Shown here: positions 49,013 to 58,742 of the stretch, in pieces | Layout of the letters: each line of letters begins with the position of its first letter | Numbering within the stretch: the first letter of the stretch is position 1 | From: Bacillus sp. SJS | Lineage (GTDB): Bacteria > Bacillota > Bacilli > Bacillales > Bacillaceae | Direction: 5' to 3' | DNA: 60,094 bases | Assembly: GCF_000732485.2 (NCBI RefSeq) | Contig: NZ_JAQV02000025.1 | Location: 1-60,094, forward strand | The notes under the pieces: model-generated | The model's database searches: none | The model's input: the letters and a program-made list of their open reading frames with translations, nothing else | What the model was told of the DNA's origin: nothing | Made by a program: the position numbers and the translations under genes

Positions 49013-50014
49013 CTAAAAATCAAGTAATTGCTTCATTTCTTCTAAACGGGTTCTGGAAAGAGGAACCTTTACATTTGGATGACCTTTTAAAATCAGCGTG
49101 TAGCTGTTCTTTGAATAGCTAATCAATTCTGAAACCCGCTGCAGGTTCACTAAATATGACCGGTGGCATCTGAAAAAACCGAATGTATGTAGTTTCTCTT
49201 CGAGGTCATTCATAGTCAAGTCTGTAGGGAAGTATTCCTCATTAATGCGCAAATGGCTGACACTGTTGATGCTTTCAATATAATCGATCTCATCCGGACT
49301 GAAAAAAATGGTCTTATCCGCTAATTTACATGTTACTTTGAAAACACGGTTCGGCTTAAATACTTCACTCTCTTTCTTTTGCATGAGTATGTCATCCGTC
49401 TCTTCGGCGGAAAGATCGGTTTTTTCCAGACCCGCTGCTTGATTATAGCGGTAGATCTCGCTGGTTAACAGCAATAAATCTTCGATTGAATTAGAGGTGA
49501 TGACCGTTGCCGTGATACCGGAGCGGACATGTTCAACCGCTTTTAAATAAAGCTCAATTCCTTCACCCGATAAGTTATCTAACGGATTTTCAATTAGCAG
49601 CACATCAGGAGAAAACAAAGACATTCGAAATAAGCTGACCCTTCTTTTCTGGTCATCTGTCAATTTTTTGATTTTCGTACCCCACACATCCAGCAGAGAA
49701 AAGGCAGCAATGGATTCCTCCAAAGGGTCCGGATAATCTGCAAGCTCCTTAAAAAATTTCAGGTAGCTTTGAACGGTTAGCGAATCATATAAGCCCTCAT
49801 CTTTCATTTGCGAAAAAATCGATTCTGTCTCTCTATGGATATGGCCGCTGGAAGGAGGAATTCTCCCTGTTATCAAATCAAACAGCATGACACTTTCTTC
49901 ATTGGACATCTTTATCCCGATATGCGAGGACTCACCAATAACTAAATCTACATTCTTTAAGATAATCCGGTGAGCTTCTTCTTTCATTACTTGATCTAAA
50001 GAATCAAAAGTCAT
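49013..50014 (-). CDS. LytTR-family regulator fused to a degenerate ABC ATPase-like domain
   Basis: This is a 333-residue protein. Residues 1-215 follow the plan of an ABC nucleotide-binding domain (ILKNVDLVIG, GHIHRE, SLTVQSYLKFFKELADYP, LLDVWG, PDVLLIENPLDNLS). The Walker A lysine/threonine and the LSGGQ signature are lost (IGIKMSNEES; LTDDQKRR) and Walker B has Asn for Asp. Residues 230-333 are a LytTR DNA-binding domain (IDYIESINSVSHLRINEEYF, FFRCHRSYLVNLQRVSEL). It lies upstream of an ABC exporter it probably controls. Confidence 0.82.
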   Translation of the reverse strand: MTFDSLDQVMKEEAHRIILKNVDLVIGESSHIGIKMSNEESVMLFDLITGRIPPSSGHIHRETESIFSQMKDEGLYDSLTVQSYLKFFKELADYPDPLEESIAAFSLLDVWGTKIKKLTDDQKRRVSLFRMSLFSPDVLLIENPLDNLSGEGIELYLKAVEHVRSGITATVITSNSIEDLLLLTSEIYRYNQAAGLEKTDLSAEETDDILMQKKESEVFKPNRVFKVTCKLADKTIFFSPDEIDYIESINSVSHLRINEEYFPTDLTMNDLEEKLHTFGFFRCHRSYLVNLQRVSELISYSKNSYTLILKGHPNVKVPLSRTRLEEMKQLLDF

Positions 50015-50226
50015 GGTATACTCACTTTCTTTGTTTATTTATGTACTGGTTATCCTATCAGCTCTGGATGACTGGCGATCACTCACTCTTTTCATCCATA
50101 TTCCCGTTTTTGCACTCGTTTTAAGCGTGGCCATAAAAAAGTATTTACTGTTTAGTGCCGGCCAAATATCTCATTTCCTGGCTCTTCGTATTTTCCATAC
50201 ATCTGACTCTTTTAAGGGACGCAGAT

Positions 50227-50264
50227 AAAAACACCCTTTTAGATAACTATAATCTAAAAGGGTG
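50227..50264 (-). terminator. Strong hairpin terminator upstream of the LytTR gene
   Basis: Perfect 13-base arms (CACCCTTTTAGAT and complement) are followed on the minus strand by TTTTT. It is probably the second of two tandem terminators after glmS. Confidence 0.75.
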
Positions 50265-50312
50265 AGCCTTTGCTTTGATTCTGATCATTTAAAATAAAGT
50301 TTGATTATAAAT

Positions 50313-50359
50313 AGAAAATCCCCATACATTTTGATAAGAATTAATCAAAATGTATGGGG
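50313..50359 (-). terminator. Terminator of glmS
   Basis: Perfect 16-base arms (CCCCATACATTTTGAT and complement, loop of 8) are followed on the minus strand by ATTTTC. On the plus strand GTTGTTTTTC follows, so it can act in both directions. No gene is visible in 50015-50390 besides the hairpins. Confidence 0.75.
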
Positions 50360-50390
50360 GTTGTTTTTCATGGATTATCTTTGCCAGCTA

Positions 50391-52193
50391 TTATTCAACC
50401 GTCACACTCTTCGCCAAGTTACGCGGCTTATCCACGTCACAGCCTCTATGCAGAGCAGCATAGTAAGCGATCAGCTGAAGCGGAATAACGGAAGCAAGCG
50501 GTGAAAGGGCTTCATGTACTTCTGGAAGGACGAAACGGTCGTCTTCCTGCTCAAGTCCTTTTCCGGAAATGATGCAAGGGTTTGCTCCACGGGCAGCAAC
50601 TTCCTTCACGTTTCCGCGGATGCTCAAGTTCACGTGTTCCTGTGTAGCTAGAGCGATAACCGGTGTGCCTTGTTCGATCAATGCGATTGTTCCGTGTTTA
50701 AGCTCTCCACCGGCAAAACCTTCTGCCTGGATGTAGGAGATTTCTTTCAGTTTCAATGCGCCTTCAAGACCTACATAGTAGTCAACTGCACGGCCGATGA
50801 AGAAGGCGTTGCGTGTTGTAGACAGGTACTCGCGTGCGATGTACTCCATCTCTTCTTTTTGGTCGCAAAGGGCTTCCATTGCGTTAGCAGCGATACCAAG
50901 CTCCTTCACAAGATCAAGCTCAAGTTCGTGGCCTTTCATTTCTGCTGTAACAGCAGCTGTAATGGCTAGAACCGCCAGCTGGGCTGTGTATGCTTTTGTA
51001 GAAGCTACTGCAATTTCAGGGCCTGCATGGAGAAGAAGGGTGAAATCAGCTTCACGGGAAAGCGTAGAGCCTTGTACGTTTGTCAGCGTCAATGCTTTGT
51101 AGCCAAGTTCTTTGATTTGCACAAGAACGGCACGGCTGTCCGCTGTTTCTCCGCTTTGGGAGATGAAAAGGAATAGCGGCTTTTCGGAAAGCAAAGGCAT
51201 GTTGTAAGAGAATTCGCTTGCCACATGCACTTCTACTGGTGTTTTTGCCCATCTTTCAATGAACTGTTTTCCAACAAGACCTGCATGGTAGCTTGTTCCG
51301 CATGCCACAATATAAATACGGTCAGCTTCGTCGATTGCATCAACGATGTTTTGATCGATTGTCAGCTTGCCGTCTTCATTTTGATATTTTTGAACGATTT
51401 TCCGCAATACAAGCGGCTGCTCGTCGGTTTCTTTCAACATGTAGTGAGGGTATGTTCCTTTTTCTATATCGCTTGCGTCGATTTCTGCTGTGTAAGGAGC
51501 ACGTTCAACGACTTCGCCAGTTAACGTTTTAATGACTGCCTGCTCACGAGTCACGATAACCATTTCTTTATCCATAAGCTCAACATACTGGTTTGTCACT
51601 TGAAGCATCGCCATTGCATCAGAAGCAATAACATTGAAGTCTTCTCCAAGTCCAACTAGAAGCGGGCTTTTGTTTTTTGCTACATAAATTGTATTTGGAT
51701 CTTGGTTATCAAGCAATCCGATAGCGTAAGATCCTTTTAGAACGGAAAGAGTCTGGCGGAAAGCTTCTTCCACGCTTGCGCCTTTTTCCATCATTTTTTC
51801 GATCACCTGTACGACTACCTCAGTGTCTGTTTCACTTTGAAGCTCCACATCCTGAAGGTAATCTTTTTTAAGCTGAACGTAGTTTTCAATTACTCCGTTA
51901 TGAACCAAAGTCAGACGTGAAGATGCACTTTGGTGCGGATGCGCGTTTACACGGCTCGGTTCACCATGTGTAGCCCAGCGTGTGTGACCGATTCCAACCG
52001 GTGCAATCACACTTGAATCCACGATGGAACGAAGATCTGCGATACGTCCTTTTTCCTTAAATACCGTTACGCCTTCTTCGTTGGAAAGAGCGATTCCTGC
52101 AGAATCGTATCCCCGGTACTCAAGCTTTTCCAAACCTTTAAGCAAAATTTCTTTCGAGTCATTCAGTCCAATGTAACCTACAATACCACACAT
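50391..52193 (-). CDS. glmS: Glutamine-fructose-6-phosphate aminotransferase GlmS
   Basis: This 600-residue enzyme makes glucosamine 6-phosphate from fructose 6-phosphate and glutamine, the first step of UDP-GlcNAc synthesis. The N-terminal Ntn-hydrolase glutaminase begins MCGIVGYIG, with catalytic Cys after Met removal, and includes [14 protein letters not shown]. Two SIS isomerase domains follow ([34 protein letters not shown]), and it ends NLAKSVTVE. The ATG at 52193 follows GGAGG by nine bases. A glmS ribozyme lies upstream (52301-52452). Confidence 0.97.
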   Translation of the reverse strand: MCGIVGYIGLNDSKEILLKGLEKLEYRGYDSAGIALSNEEGVTVFKEKGRIADLRSIVDSSVIAPVGIGHTRWATHGEPSRVNAHPHQSASSRLTLVHNGVIENYVQLKKDYLQDVELQSETDTEVVVQVIEKMMEKGASVEEAFRQTLSVLKGSYAIGLLDNQDPNTIYVAKNKSPLLVGLGEDFNVIASDAMAMLQVTNQYVELMDKEMVIVTREQAVIKTLTGEVVERAPYTAEIDASDIEKGTYPHYMLKETDEQPLVLRKIVQKYQNEDGKLTIDQNIVDAIDEADRIYIVACGTSYHAGLVGKQFIERWAKTPVEVHVASEFSYNMPLLSEKPLFLFISQSGETADSRAVLVQIKELGYKALTLTNVQGSTLSREADFTLLLHAGPEIAVASTKAYTAQLAVLAITAAVTAEMKGHELELDLVKELGIAANAMEALCDQKEEMEYIAREYLSTTRNAFFIGRAVDYYVGLEGALKLKEISYIQAEGFAGGELKHGTIALIEQGTPVIALATQEHVNLSIRGNVKEVAARGANPCIISGKGLEQEDDRFVLPEVHEALSPLASVIPLQLIAYYAALHRGCDVDKPRNLAKSVTVE

Positions 52194-52218
52194 AATCGTT
52201 TTCCTCCCGCTTCTGCGA

Positions 52219-52262
52219 AGGGGACAGGAACGCCGCAACTTTGGGGACCTTCACTGTCCCCT
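52219..52262. repeat. GGGGACAG palindromic repeat in the glmS leader
   Basis: AGGGGACAG (52219-52227) and CTGTCCCCT (52254-52262) are inverted arms around 26 bases. They share the GGGGACWG/CWGTCCCC core of the dispersed repeats at 160-440 and 32745-33015. It lies between the ribozyme and the glmS ribosome site. Confidence 0.6.
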
Positions 52263-52300
52263 CACACATGTTAGATGTTTTATTCTATAGGATTCGATTA

Positions 52301-52452
52301 GTGTCCCTCTCTTTGTCCAACGGGTTGCCCCGCTGTTTTAAAGAAAGACTTGCGGCTGCTATCGTACAGCCGGGAGGTATCCGCCGATTCATCGATAAAC
52401 CTCCTCCTCGTCAACTAAGCGATGGGTCGTCCGTGCTTAGTTCAGGCGCTTT
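52301..52452 (-). ncRNA. glmS self-cleaving ribozyme (GlcN6P-responsive)
   Basis: On the minus strand the conserved core is plain: GCGCCTGAAC at the cleavage site (G+1 near 52449), a TTAG-closed P2 loop, then GACGAGGAGGAGGTTTATCG, TCGGCGGATACCTCCCGGCT, a CAGCCG closing stem and AAGTCTTTCTTTAAAACAG leading to P3/P4. This matches the GlcN6P-activated ribozyme of Bacillus glmS. Cleavage exposes a 5'-OH end and destabilises the mRNA, giving feedback on GlcN6P. Confidence 0.93.
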
Positions 52453-52512
52453 GTGCTGCTCCGTATTTCACTTTACTCATTGCCCGGGTTCATAAAGCGA
52501 AACACAAGGTTT

Positions 52513-52542
52513 ATATTACAATACATCGGAGAAAACCGTCAA
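52513..52542 (-). promoter_or_regulatory. Promoter of glmS
   Basis: On the minus strand TTGACG (52537-52542), an 18-base spacer and TAATAT (52513-52518) place the start near 52506, about 55 bases before the ribozyme cleavage site. Between glmM and this promoter I see only the glmM terminator. Confidence 0.65.
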
Positions 52543-52782
52543 TCCTAATATTTCCCCACGGCTTGCTCTTTACCCTCCGACCCCTTTAGTATATGTTGCT
52601 AAAGGATGTCTTGTTAAGGACAGATGCAAGATGACATTTACCCTGTTTGAAAGATTTTCTAACCAATATCTCTAAAAAAGATGGATTTCCCATACTTCTT
52701 TTTTCCTTTTCAAGGGAAAATCATCACAGCCGGAAGAAAAAATTAAATGCTCAAATCATCACATAAAGGTCATTATAAATAT

Positions 52783-52809
52783 AAAAAAAAGAGGCCCCTA
52801 AGGCCCCGT
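52783..52809 (-). terminator. Terminator of glmM
   Basis: On the minus strand GGGGCC pairs with GGCCTC, followed by eight T. Confidence 0.75.
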
Positions 52810-52830
52810 TTTCCTCGAATTCTATGTAAG

Positions 52831-54177
52831 TTATTCGATACCCATTTCATCTTTAACAACGGCTACGATGCGTTCTACGTATTGACGGCAAAGCTCTTCA
52901 GTCGGTGCTTCTGCCATTACGCGGACTAGAGGCTCTGTTCCGGAAGGACGAACAAGTATTCTTCCGTTTCCATCCATTTCCTTCTCTACGTCTTCAATAA
53001 CAGCTTTTACTTTTGCATTATCTGTTACGTGATGCTTATCTGATACTCTGACATTGATCAGAAGCTGAGGGAATTTCGTCATTTCATCAGCAAGCTCAGA
53101 AAGGGTTTTGCCGGTTGATTTCAAAATATTCACTAGCTGAATAGCTGTGAGAAGACCATCCCCTGTTGTGTTGTAGTCAAGGAAGATAATATGGCCTGAT
53201 TGCTCTCCGCCCAAATTAAACTGATTCTTCTTCATTTCTTCTACTACATAACGATCGCCAACAGCCGTTTGGATACTTTGAATTCCTGCTGCTTCCAGGC
53301 CTTTATAGAAACCAAGGTTACTCATAACGGTCGATACAACGGTATCCTGATTCAGCTGACCTTGATCTTTCAAATATTTGGCACAGATAAACATGATCTG
53401 ATCGCCATCCACGATATTTCCTTTTTCATCTACTGCAATTAAACGGTCTCCGTCTCCATCGAATGCAAGTCCGATATCAGCACCTTTTTCCAGAACAAAA
53501 GCAGCCATGGCTTCAGGGTGTGTAGAGCCTACACCATCGTTTATGTTCAATCCATTTGGAGAAGTTCCCATCGTTGAAACATCCGCTTCAAGATCAGCAA
53601 ACAAATGAGTTGCAAGGGATGAGGTTGCACCATGTGCGCAATCCAGAGCTACATGGATGCCGGCAAATTCTTCATCAACCGTCTGTTTAAGGAATTGAAG
53701 GTACTTCTGACCGCCTTCGAAATAGTCGTTAACCTGTCCAAGTTCCGCTCCCACAGGTCTTGGAAGGTGATCCTCCGCCTGATCCATGAGCCCTTCAATT
53801 TCAAGCTCCTGTTCATCCACAAGCTTAAAGCCGTCTGGTCCAAAAAACTTGATTCCGTTATCCTGAACCGGATTGTGAGAGGCAGAAATCATAACACCCG
53901 CCTGAGCTCCTAAAGCTTTGGTTAAATAAGAAACACCTGGAGTAGAAATAACGCCCAAACGCATAACCTCTGCTCCAATGGAAAGAAGTCCGGCAACAAG
54001 TGCTCCTTCCAGCATATGTCCGGATACACGTGTATCACGGCCAATTAATACCTTTGGACGATCTTTATCCTTAGTAAGGACATATCCGCCAAAACGGCCG
54101 ATTTTAAAAGCCAGTTCCGGCGTCAGCTCGCTGTTCGCTACTCCTCTTACTCCATCTGTTCCAAAATACTTACCCAT
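52831..54177 (-). CDS. glmM: Phosphoglucosamine mutase GlmM
   Basis: This 448-residue alpha-phosphohexomutase interconverts GlcN-6-P and GlcN-1-P. The catalytic phosphoserine is Ser100 in [14 protein letters not shown]. The Mg-binding loop is [13 protein letters not shown], the sugar loop GGEQSGHI and the phosphate loop [13 protein letters not shown]. It begins [15 protein letters not shown], as expected. It follows cdaR in the conserved cdaA-cdaR-glmM operon; GlmM also binds and inhibits CdaA. Confidence 0.96.
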   Translation of the reverse strand: MGKYFGTDGVRGVANSELTPELAFKIGRFGGYVLTKDKDRPKVLIGRDTRVSGHMLEGALVAGLLSIGAEVMRLGVISTPGVSYLTKALGAQAGVMISASHNPVQDNGIKFFGPDGFKLVDEQELEIEGLMDQAEDHLPRPVGAELGQVNDYFEGGQKYLQFLKQTVDEEFAGIHVALDCAHGATSSLATHLFADLEADVSTMGTSPNGLNINDGVGSTHPEAMAAFVLEKGADIGLAFDGDGDRLIAVDEKGNIVDGDQIMFICAKYLKDQGQLNQDTVVSTVMSNLGFYKGLEAAGIQSIQTAVGDRYVVEEMKKNQFNLGGEQSGHIIFLDYNTTGDGLLTAIQLVNILKSTGKTLSELADEMTKFPQLLINVRVSDKHHVTDNAKVKAVIEDVEKEMDGNGRILVRPSGTEPLVRVMAEAPTEELCRQYVERIVAVVKDEMGIE

Positions 54178-54204
54178 GTTAGAATCGCTCCTTTTTTCTG
54201 TTCC

Positions 54205-55503
54205 TCAAGATTGAGTTCCCGAAATTCGAATTGTTGCTTCCTCTTGGGGTAATGACCATTTCACATCATTCGGTCCCTTTACCTCAACCTTAATTGTTTG
54301 CTCCCCATCCTCCAGACCGGATGCATTGACCACCAGCTGAAAATCCTTGGAGGATACCTTTTTCAGCTGTTCTTCCAGTCCTGTTACCGTAATATCAAAT
54401 GCTTGTGCCGATGGGTCAAGGTATTCAATTGACTTTCCTTCATCCAGTCCCGCTGTTTCAATAGGGATGCCTTTCAGCACTTTCTCCCCTTCTTTATCTA
54501 CATCTATTTTTACTTGTACCTTCTGCTGTGAAAGTTCTTTTACTCCTTCGGGCAGCGGAAGACCCAATTCAACCACACTGTCTTCTTTGATCTTGGTTAA
54601 ATCCAAATCAGGACCCTTAATTTCCTTTAAACCCTCTAAAATATTTTCAGGTCCGTATGCCGTTACCTCACTGGGAGAAATGCTGATCGAGCGAATGGTC
54701 ACGCCCTCCGGCGGTTCCCCAGTCTGATTCAGCTCCACGGGCAGTGTTTTGCTTGGGCTCTGAATTGGAACGGAAACTTCGATGGTCCTTGGCAGAGCTT
54801 CAACCGGCAGAATATTGCCTGCCTTGTCATACACGATGACTTGGGCCTGCTGCTTTAGATCCTGATCTGCATCCTGCAGGTTCACCCTGGCTCGTACATA
54901 CGAAATTTGCTTGATAACAGCTTTTGAGGCTGTTACTTTAACCGTTTTCGGATTTAAAACAGGCTCACCCGGCTTATAGCCTTCTGCGATCTGTTCCTCA
55001 TTTATAAAAGAAGCTTCTACTGGAAACTCTTTTGTTGTTTTTTCATCAATCTTTACTTTCACAGATCCTGGATTAATTCCAACTTTTAACGAACTGTCCA
55101 GGTTTCTGTATTTCAAATCCACTTCATGCTCCCCTGGTTCAAAGCCGCTTAAATCTGCATAAACCTCAACATTTCTGCGCTGTTTCGCAATTGTGACCTG
55201 GCTCGTCGGACCTGTAATGTCAACGGAAACAGTATCAGGTAGACCGGACACTACATAATTGTCATTGCCTGTTTCTGCTTTCAGCTCAACATTCTCAAGG
55301 GTAGCGGAAGATTCATTAGGCGCTGGCTGATTATTATTATTCGTACCAGGCGGCTTCGGGAAAATTTGACTGCTTTGCGGTTCATCATTGCTGACCCGAT
55401 TCGTGTTTCTCGAAGTATCCGGATTAACAGAAAGATAAATCATCAGTGCAATTAATAGAGCGATGATTCTCATAAACCATGTGTTATTCATCAGTTTATC
55501 CAT
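54205..55503 (-). CDS. cdaR: YbbR-domain regulator CdaR
   Basis: This 432-residue protein is anchored by one N-terminal membrane segment (about residues 9-24). A proline/asparagine-rich linker and four YbbR repeats follow; the repeat cores are recognisable at PDTVSVDITGPTSQVTIAKQ, PKTVKVTASKAVIKQISYVR, PSEVTAYGPENILEGLKEIK and AFDITVTGLEEQLKKVSSKD. CdaR modulates the diadenylate cyclase CdaA from outside the membrane. It overlaps cdaA by 8 bases. Confidence 0.93.
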   Translation of the reverse strand: MDKLMNNTWFMRIIALLIALMIYLSVNPDTSRNTNRVSNDEPQSSQIFPKPPGTNNNNQPAPNESSATLENVELKAETGNDNYVVSGLPDTVSVDITGPTSQVTIAKQRRNVEVYADLSGFEPGEHEVDLKYRNLDSSLKVGINPGSVKVKIDEKTTKEFPVEASFINEEQIAEGYKPGEPVLNPKTVKVTASKAVIKQISYVRARVNLQDADQDLKQQAQVIVYDKAGNILPVEALPRTIEVSVPIQSPSKTLPVELNQTGEPPEGVTIRSISISPSEVTAYGPENILEGLKEIKGPDLDLTKIKEDSVVELGLPLPEGVKELSQQKVQVKIDVDKEGEKVLKGIPIETAGLDEGKSIEYLDPSAQAFDITVTGLEEQLKKVSSKDFQLVVNASGLEDGEQTIKVEVKGPNDVKWSLPQEEATIRISGTQS

Positions 55504-56323
55504 TCTTCTTCCCCCTCCATTGCCAGCGGCTTGAGGAAGCAGAGCGGGTCCGCGCTTGCTTGTTTGAGTTAGAAGATAAAATGTTTTTCAGCGCATCCTC
55601 ATCCAGGTTCCGATGAAGCTCGCCATTTCGTGCTGCCGAAATACTGCCGGTTTCTTCAGAAACAATGATCGTGATACTGTCTGTAACCTCACTGATGCCA
55701 ACAGCTGCCCGGTGCCTTGTTCCAAGTTCCTTTGAAATGAGCGGGCTTTCTGATAGCGGAAGATAGCAGGCAGCTGCTGCTATCTGGCTGCCTCTAATAA
55801 TCACGGCACCATCATGAAGCGGGGTATTCGGAATAAACACGTTGATTAGCAGTTCAGATGAAACATTGGCATTCATAGGAATTCCCGTTTCAATATAATC
55901 ACCCATTCCTGTTTCCCGTTCGATGGTCATGAGTGCTCCAATACGGCGCTTCGCCATATAAGAAGTAGCTTTGGTTATGTCGTCTGTAAGTTTAACTCCT
56001 TCATCCTCTTCAGGAAAAGCACTCTTTGAGAACAGCCTTCCTCGTCCGAGCTGTTCCAGCGCTCTCCTAAGCTCAGGCTGAAAAATGACAATGATCGCGA
56101 TAAATCCCCATGATATAGCTTGATCCATTAACCAGAAGATTGTATTGAGTCCCAAAAATCCGCTTATTGTTTTAACTAGCAGAATCACAATAATCCCTTT
56201 AAGAAGCTGGACGGCTTTTGTTCCTCTAATTACCATAATCAGTTTATATATGACGAACCAAACCAGGAGAATATCAATGGCAGTGCCTAAGTACCTAAGT
56301 ACAGATATGTCTTCAAATGCCAT
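55496..56323 (-). CDS. cdaA: Diadenylate cyclase CdaA
   Basis: This 275-residue membrane enzyme makes c-di-AMP from two ATP. It has three N-terminal membrane helices (about residues 10-80) and a DAC catalytic domain with DGA at 171-173 (LHDGAVIIRG) and RHR at 203-205 (GTRHRAAVG). The ATG at 56323 follows GGAGG by eight bases; the longer frame to 56347 adds eight residues. With cdaR and glmM it forms the regulatory module that links c-di-AMP to cell-wall precursor synthesis. Confidence 0.95.
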   Translation of the reverse strand: MAFEDISVLRYLGTAIDILLVWFVIYKLIMVIRGTKAVQLLKGIIVILLVKTISGFLGLNTIFWLMDQAISWGFIAIIVIFQPELRRALEQLGRGRLFSKSAFPEEDEGVKLTDDITKATSYMAKRRIGALMTIERETGMGDYIETGIPMNANVSSELLINVFIPNTPLHDGAVIIRGSQIAAAACYLPLSESPLISKELGTRHRAAVGISEVTDSITIIVSEETGSISAARNGELHRNLDEDALKNILSSNSNKQARTRSASSSRWQWRGKKNG

Positions 56324-56485
56324 ACTCGTTTCCTCCATCAAGTTCAATTAAATTGTAATATCCTAAAGACTAGGACAGATTGTATTTATGTATGCCCAAA
56401 GCCTCTGTCAGCAGCTATAGGAGGACATATGGTGCTGTCACCAACTACCCCATTATAGCACAAAATTTTTTCAGTAAATAAAGAA

Positions 56486-56516
56486 ACCAAAAGGCCACCC
56501 TAAAAGATGACCTTTG
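56486..56516 (-). terminator. Possible weak terminator between rsiW and cdaA
   Basis: On the minus strand AAAGGTCA and TGGCCTTT form an imperfect stem followed by TGGTTT. Some read-through from the sigW operon into cdaA is likely. Confidence 0.4.
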
Positions 56517-56577
56517 CCTTATTATATCTGATTTTATCCGCTTCTATTGGAGGATTTGAAAAAAACCTGACGGCTCC

Positions 56578-57189
56578 CTATTGGAATACATCGACCACTT
56601 CGCTGCCGAAGGATTTCATTTTATACCAGAGCCAGCCAAAGAGTTCGTTGACTTCACTAATATCCCCTGTCACTTCACCGGCCGCCGCGGTATATTCTTC
56701 ACCGTTAATAACCGTTACATTCCCTTTTACCTTCCCGTCTACTTGAAGAGTTCCGTTTCGGACGGTTATATCGCCTTCTACTACTTCTCCCTCAGGTACA
56801 GTGACCGTGTTATTCTGTACAATAAGCTTAGGATTTTTCGTTACACTGAATTGATGGTCGCTCGACCAAGCTGATACAAGACTTCCGCTCATCAACACTA
56901 CAAATAAAGAGGCTGCGATTAGCAGCGGATGTGCCTTAAACCATCTGCCGGCGCCGATTCTTCTTTTTTCCTTCGGCAGATTGGCCATTACCCGTGATGT
57001 AAAATCATCGGGAACAGCGACATGGGAAGTGCTTTGTACGAGCGCAATCGTTTTTTTGAGCTCCTGAAAGTGTGTATGACACACTTTACATGCCTTTAAA
57101 TGTTCTCTTAATTCCGCTTCTTCCTGTTGATTCGTCTCGTGATCGAGATATTTATGCATCAATGACACCGTTTGTTCAGTACATGCCAT
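56578..57189 (-). CDS. rsiW: Anti-sigma-W factor RsiW
   Basis: This 203-residue protein has a cytosolic zinc-binding anti-sigma domain (LREHLKACKVCHTHF, with His30, Cys34 and Cys37). One membrane segment follows (about 84-108) and then an extracytoplasmic region rich in beta structure. In B. subtilis PrsW and RasP cleave it in response to envelope stress, freeing SigW. It lies 17 bases downstream of sigW. Confidence 0.93.
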   Translation of the reverse strand: MACTEQTVSLMHKYLDHETNQQEEAELREHLKACKVCHTHFQELKKTIALVQSTSHVAVPDDFTSRVMANLPKEKRRIGAGRWFKAHPLLIAASLFVVLMSGSLVSAWSSDHQFSVTKNPKLIVQNNTVTVPEGEVVEGDITVRNGTLQVDGKVKGNVTVINGEEYTAAAGEVTGDISEVNELFGWLWYKMKSFGSEVVDVFQ

Positions 57190-57206
57190 TATTATTACAC
57201 CTCACT

Positions 57207-57770
57207 TTATAAATGCCTCAGCTGTTTTCTGAGTGCTTCCCTTCCCCTGTGTATCCTTGTTTTAACCGTGCCGGCCGGGATCTCCAATATTTCACTGATT
57301 TCGATAATGGATAGCTCGTCTATATATTTCAGCACGATCACACTTCGATACTTATCCGGAAGCTTTAAAATTTCCTTTTGAATCGTTTCCTGCAGCTCAA
57401 GGGTCTCCACTTCCTCTTCAGGAAGGGCAATGTCTGCAGCAACCTGAGAATACATTGTAAGGCCCTCTGTTCCTGCTATTTCTGCATCTAAATAATAATC
57501 AGGCTTCTTCTTGCGTATTCGGTCTATGGAAAGATTCGTAGCAATTCGGTAAAGCCATGTGGAAAATTTTTTGTCCAAGTCGTATCTGTGAATGTTTACA
57601 TATGCCCTTATAAACGCTTCCTGAGCGATATCTTCGGCTTCATGAGCATTTCCAAGCATTCTGTAACACAATTGATAGATCTTATCTTTATAGAGATCAA
57701 CAATTTCCGCAAAAGCATTTTGATCTCCCTTAATAACCTCTTTTATCCTCTTCTTTATGATAGTCTCCAT
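57207..57770 (-). CDS. sigW: ECF RNA polymerase sigma factor SigW
   Basis: This 187-residue ECF sigma factor has sigma-2 (YRMLGNAHEAEDIAQEAFIR, FSTWLYRIATNLSIDRIR) and sigma-4 (KYRSVIVLKYIDELSIIEIS, PAGTVKTRIHRGREALRKQL). It drives envelope-stress and antibiotic-detoxification genes. It starts at 57770 behind AGAGGG. A perfect SigW-type promoter at 57808-57833 indicates autoregulation. Confidence 0.96.
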   Translation of the reverse strand: METIIKKRIKEVIKGDQNAFAEIVDLYKDKIYQLCYRMLGNAHEAEDIAQEAFIRAYVNIHRYDLDKKFSTWLYRIATNLSIDRIRKKKPDYYLDAEIAGTEGLTMYSQVAADIALPEEEVETLELQETIQKEILKLPDKYRSVIVLKYIDELSIIEISEILEIPAGTVKTRIHRGREALRKQLRHL

Positions 57771-57807
57771 CTATATTACCCTCTTCTCTTTCACGGGTCT
57801 GTAGGAA

Positions 57808-57833
57808 TACGTTCTAAAAACCAAAAGGTTTCA
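57808..57833 (-). promoter_or_regulatory. Autoregulatory SigW promoter of sigW-rsiW
   Basis: On the minus strand TGAAAC (57828-57833), 16 bases and CGTA (57808-57811) match the SigW consensus exactly, 38 bases before the sigW start codon. Confidence 0.9.
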
Positions 57834-57960
57834 TTTTTTCACATAAAAACAGTTTAACAAATTATTGCCAATATGTAGATGGTAAGTTACACAACTTTCG
57901 CGAAAAGGAATTGAAAAATAAGGAAGTTCTCGATAATAATCATATATAGGGGGGAATAGA

Positions 57961-58512
57961 GTGAAGAAAAAAATATATTTGATCCGCCATTGTAAAGCAA
58001 ATGGACAAGAAGCAGAAGCTCATTTAACACATGAGGGAAAAGCACAGGCAGCTTCCATAGCATCTTTTTTAGCGAGTAAAAGCATTGATGTTCTCTACTC
58101 AAGTCCGTTTAAGAGGGCTATTGATTCTGTCCTCCCGTTTTCACAGGAAAGCGATTTGGAGATTATACTGGACCAAAGACTTGCTGAGAGAATTCTCTCC
58201 AAACATAACATTCAAGATTGGATGGAAAAACTGTCTCAGACATTCCAGGACAAAACGATCGTCTTTGAAGGCGGTGAATCAAGTATGGCTGCATCTTCAA
58301 GAGGATTAGAGGCAATTGAGGATTTTCTGGATGGCCCTTTTCACTCAGCTGCCATGGTTTCTCATGGAAATATGATTTCATTGATCCTGAATCACTTTGA
58401 TGATGCATTTGGCTTTGAACAGTGGAAAACCCTTTCTAACCCTGATGTATATTTATTAGAATTTGAAGGCTCCGTTCCTGAAGCAAGAAGAGTATGGGGG
58501 TCTCCGGTTTAA
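57961..58512 (+). CDS. Histidine phosphatase (phosphoglycerate mutase-like) family protein
   Basis: This 183-residue protein has the catalytic motif IRHCKANGQE (a variant of RHG). The remaining active-site arginines and histidine lie in LYSSPFKRAIDSVLPF and MVSHGNMISLIL. The GTG start follows GGGGGGAA. The preferred phosphoester is not predictable. The downstream stretch to 58742 has an imperfect hairpin at 58539-58558 but no gene. Confidence 0.85.
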   Translation: MKKKIYLIRHCKANGQEAEAHLTHEGKAQAASIASFLASKSIDVLYSSPFKRAIDSVLPFSQESDLEIILDQRLAERILSKHNIQDWMEKLSQTFQDKTIVFEGGESSMAASSRGLEAIEDFLDGPFHSAAMVSHGNMISLILNHFDDAFGFEQWKTLSNPDVYLLEFEGSVPEARRVWGSPV

Positions 58513-58742
58513 AGTCTTATTCACTTAAAAACAGGGAGACGCATTCTAAAGCGTTTCCCCGTTATAGTATAAAGTTTGAGTTATGCTGATTGAAGCGGAA
58601 AGATGATACACCACAGCGGGAATGATGACGCCGCACCCTTTAAAAACAGAGTAAGCCTCATTTCCCGCACCGCTGCGGAGATAAATCTAAGTAAATTAGC
58701 AAGTGGGCTATCTTAGAATAGACTCTGGACAGCCCGTAACCG

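Noticed and set aside
50013-50228. 71-residue plus-strand hydrophobic frame
   Set aside because: No ribosome site precedes it, it overlaps the LytTR start and its leader, and no family is recognised.
58513-58742. Small gene or riboswitch between the histidine phosphatase and rocF
   Set aside because: Only imperfect inverted repeats are visible; there is no ribosome site with a usable frame and no recognised RNA motif.
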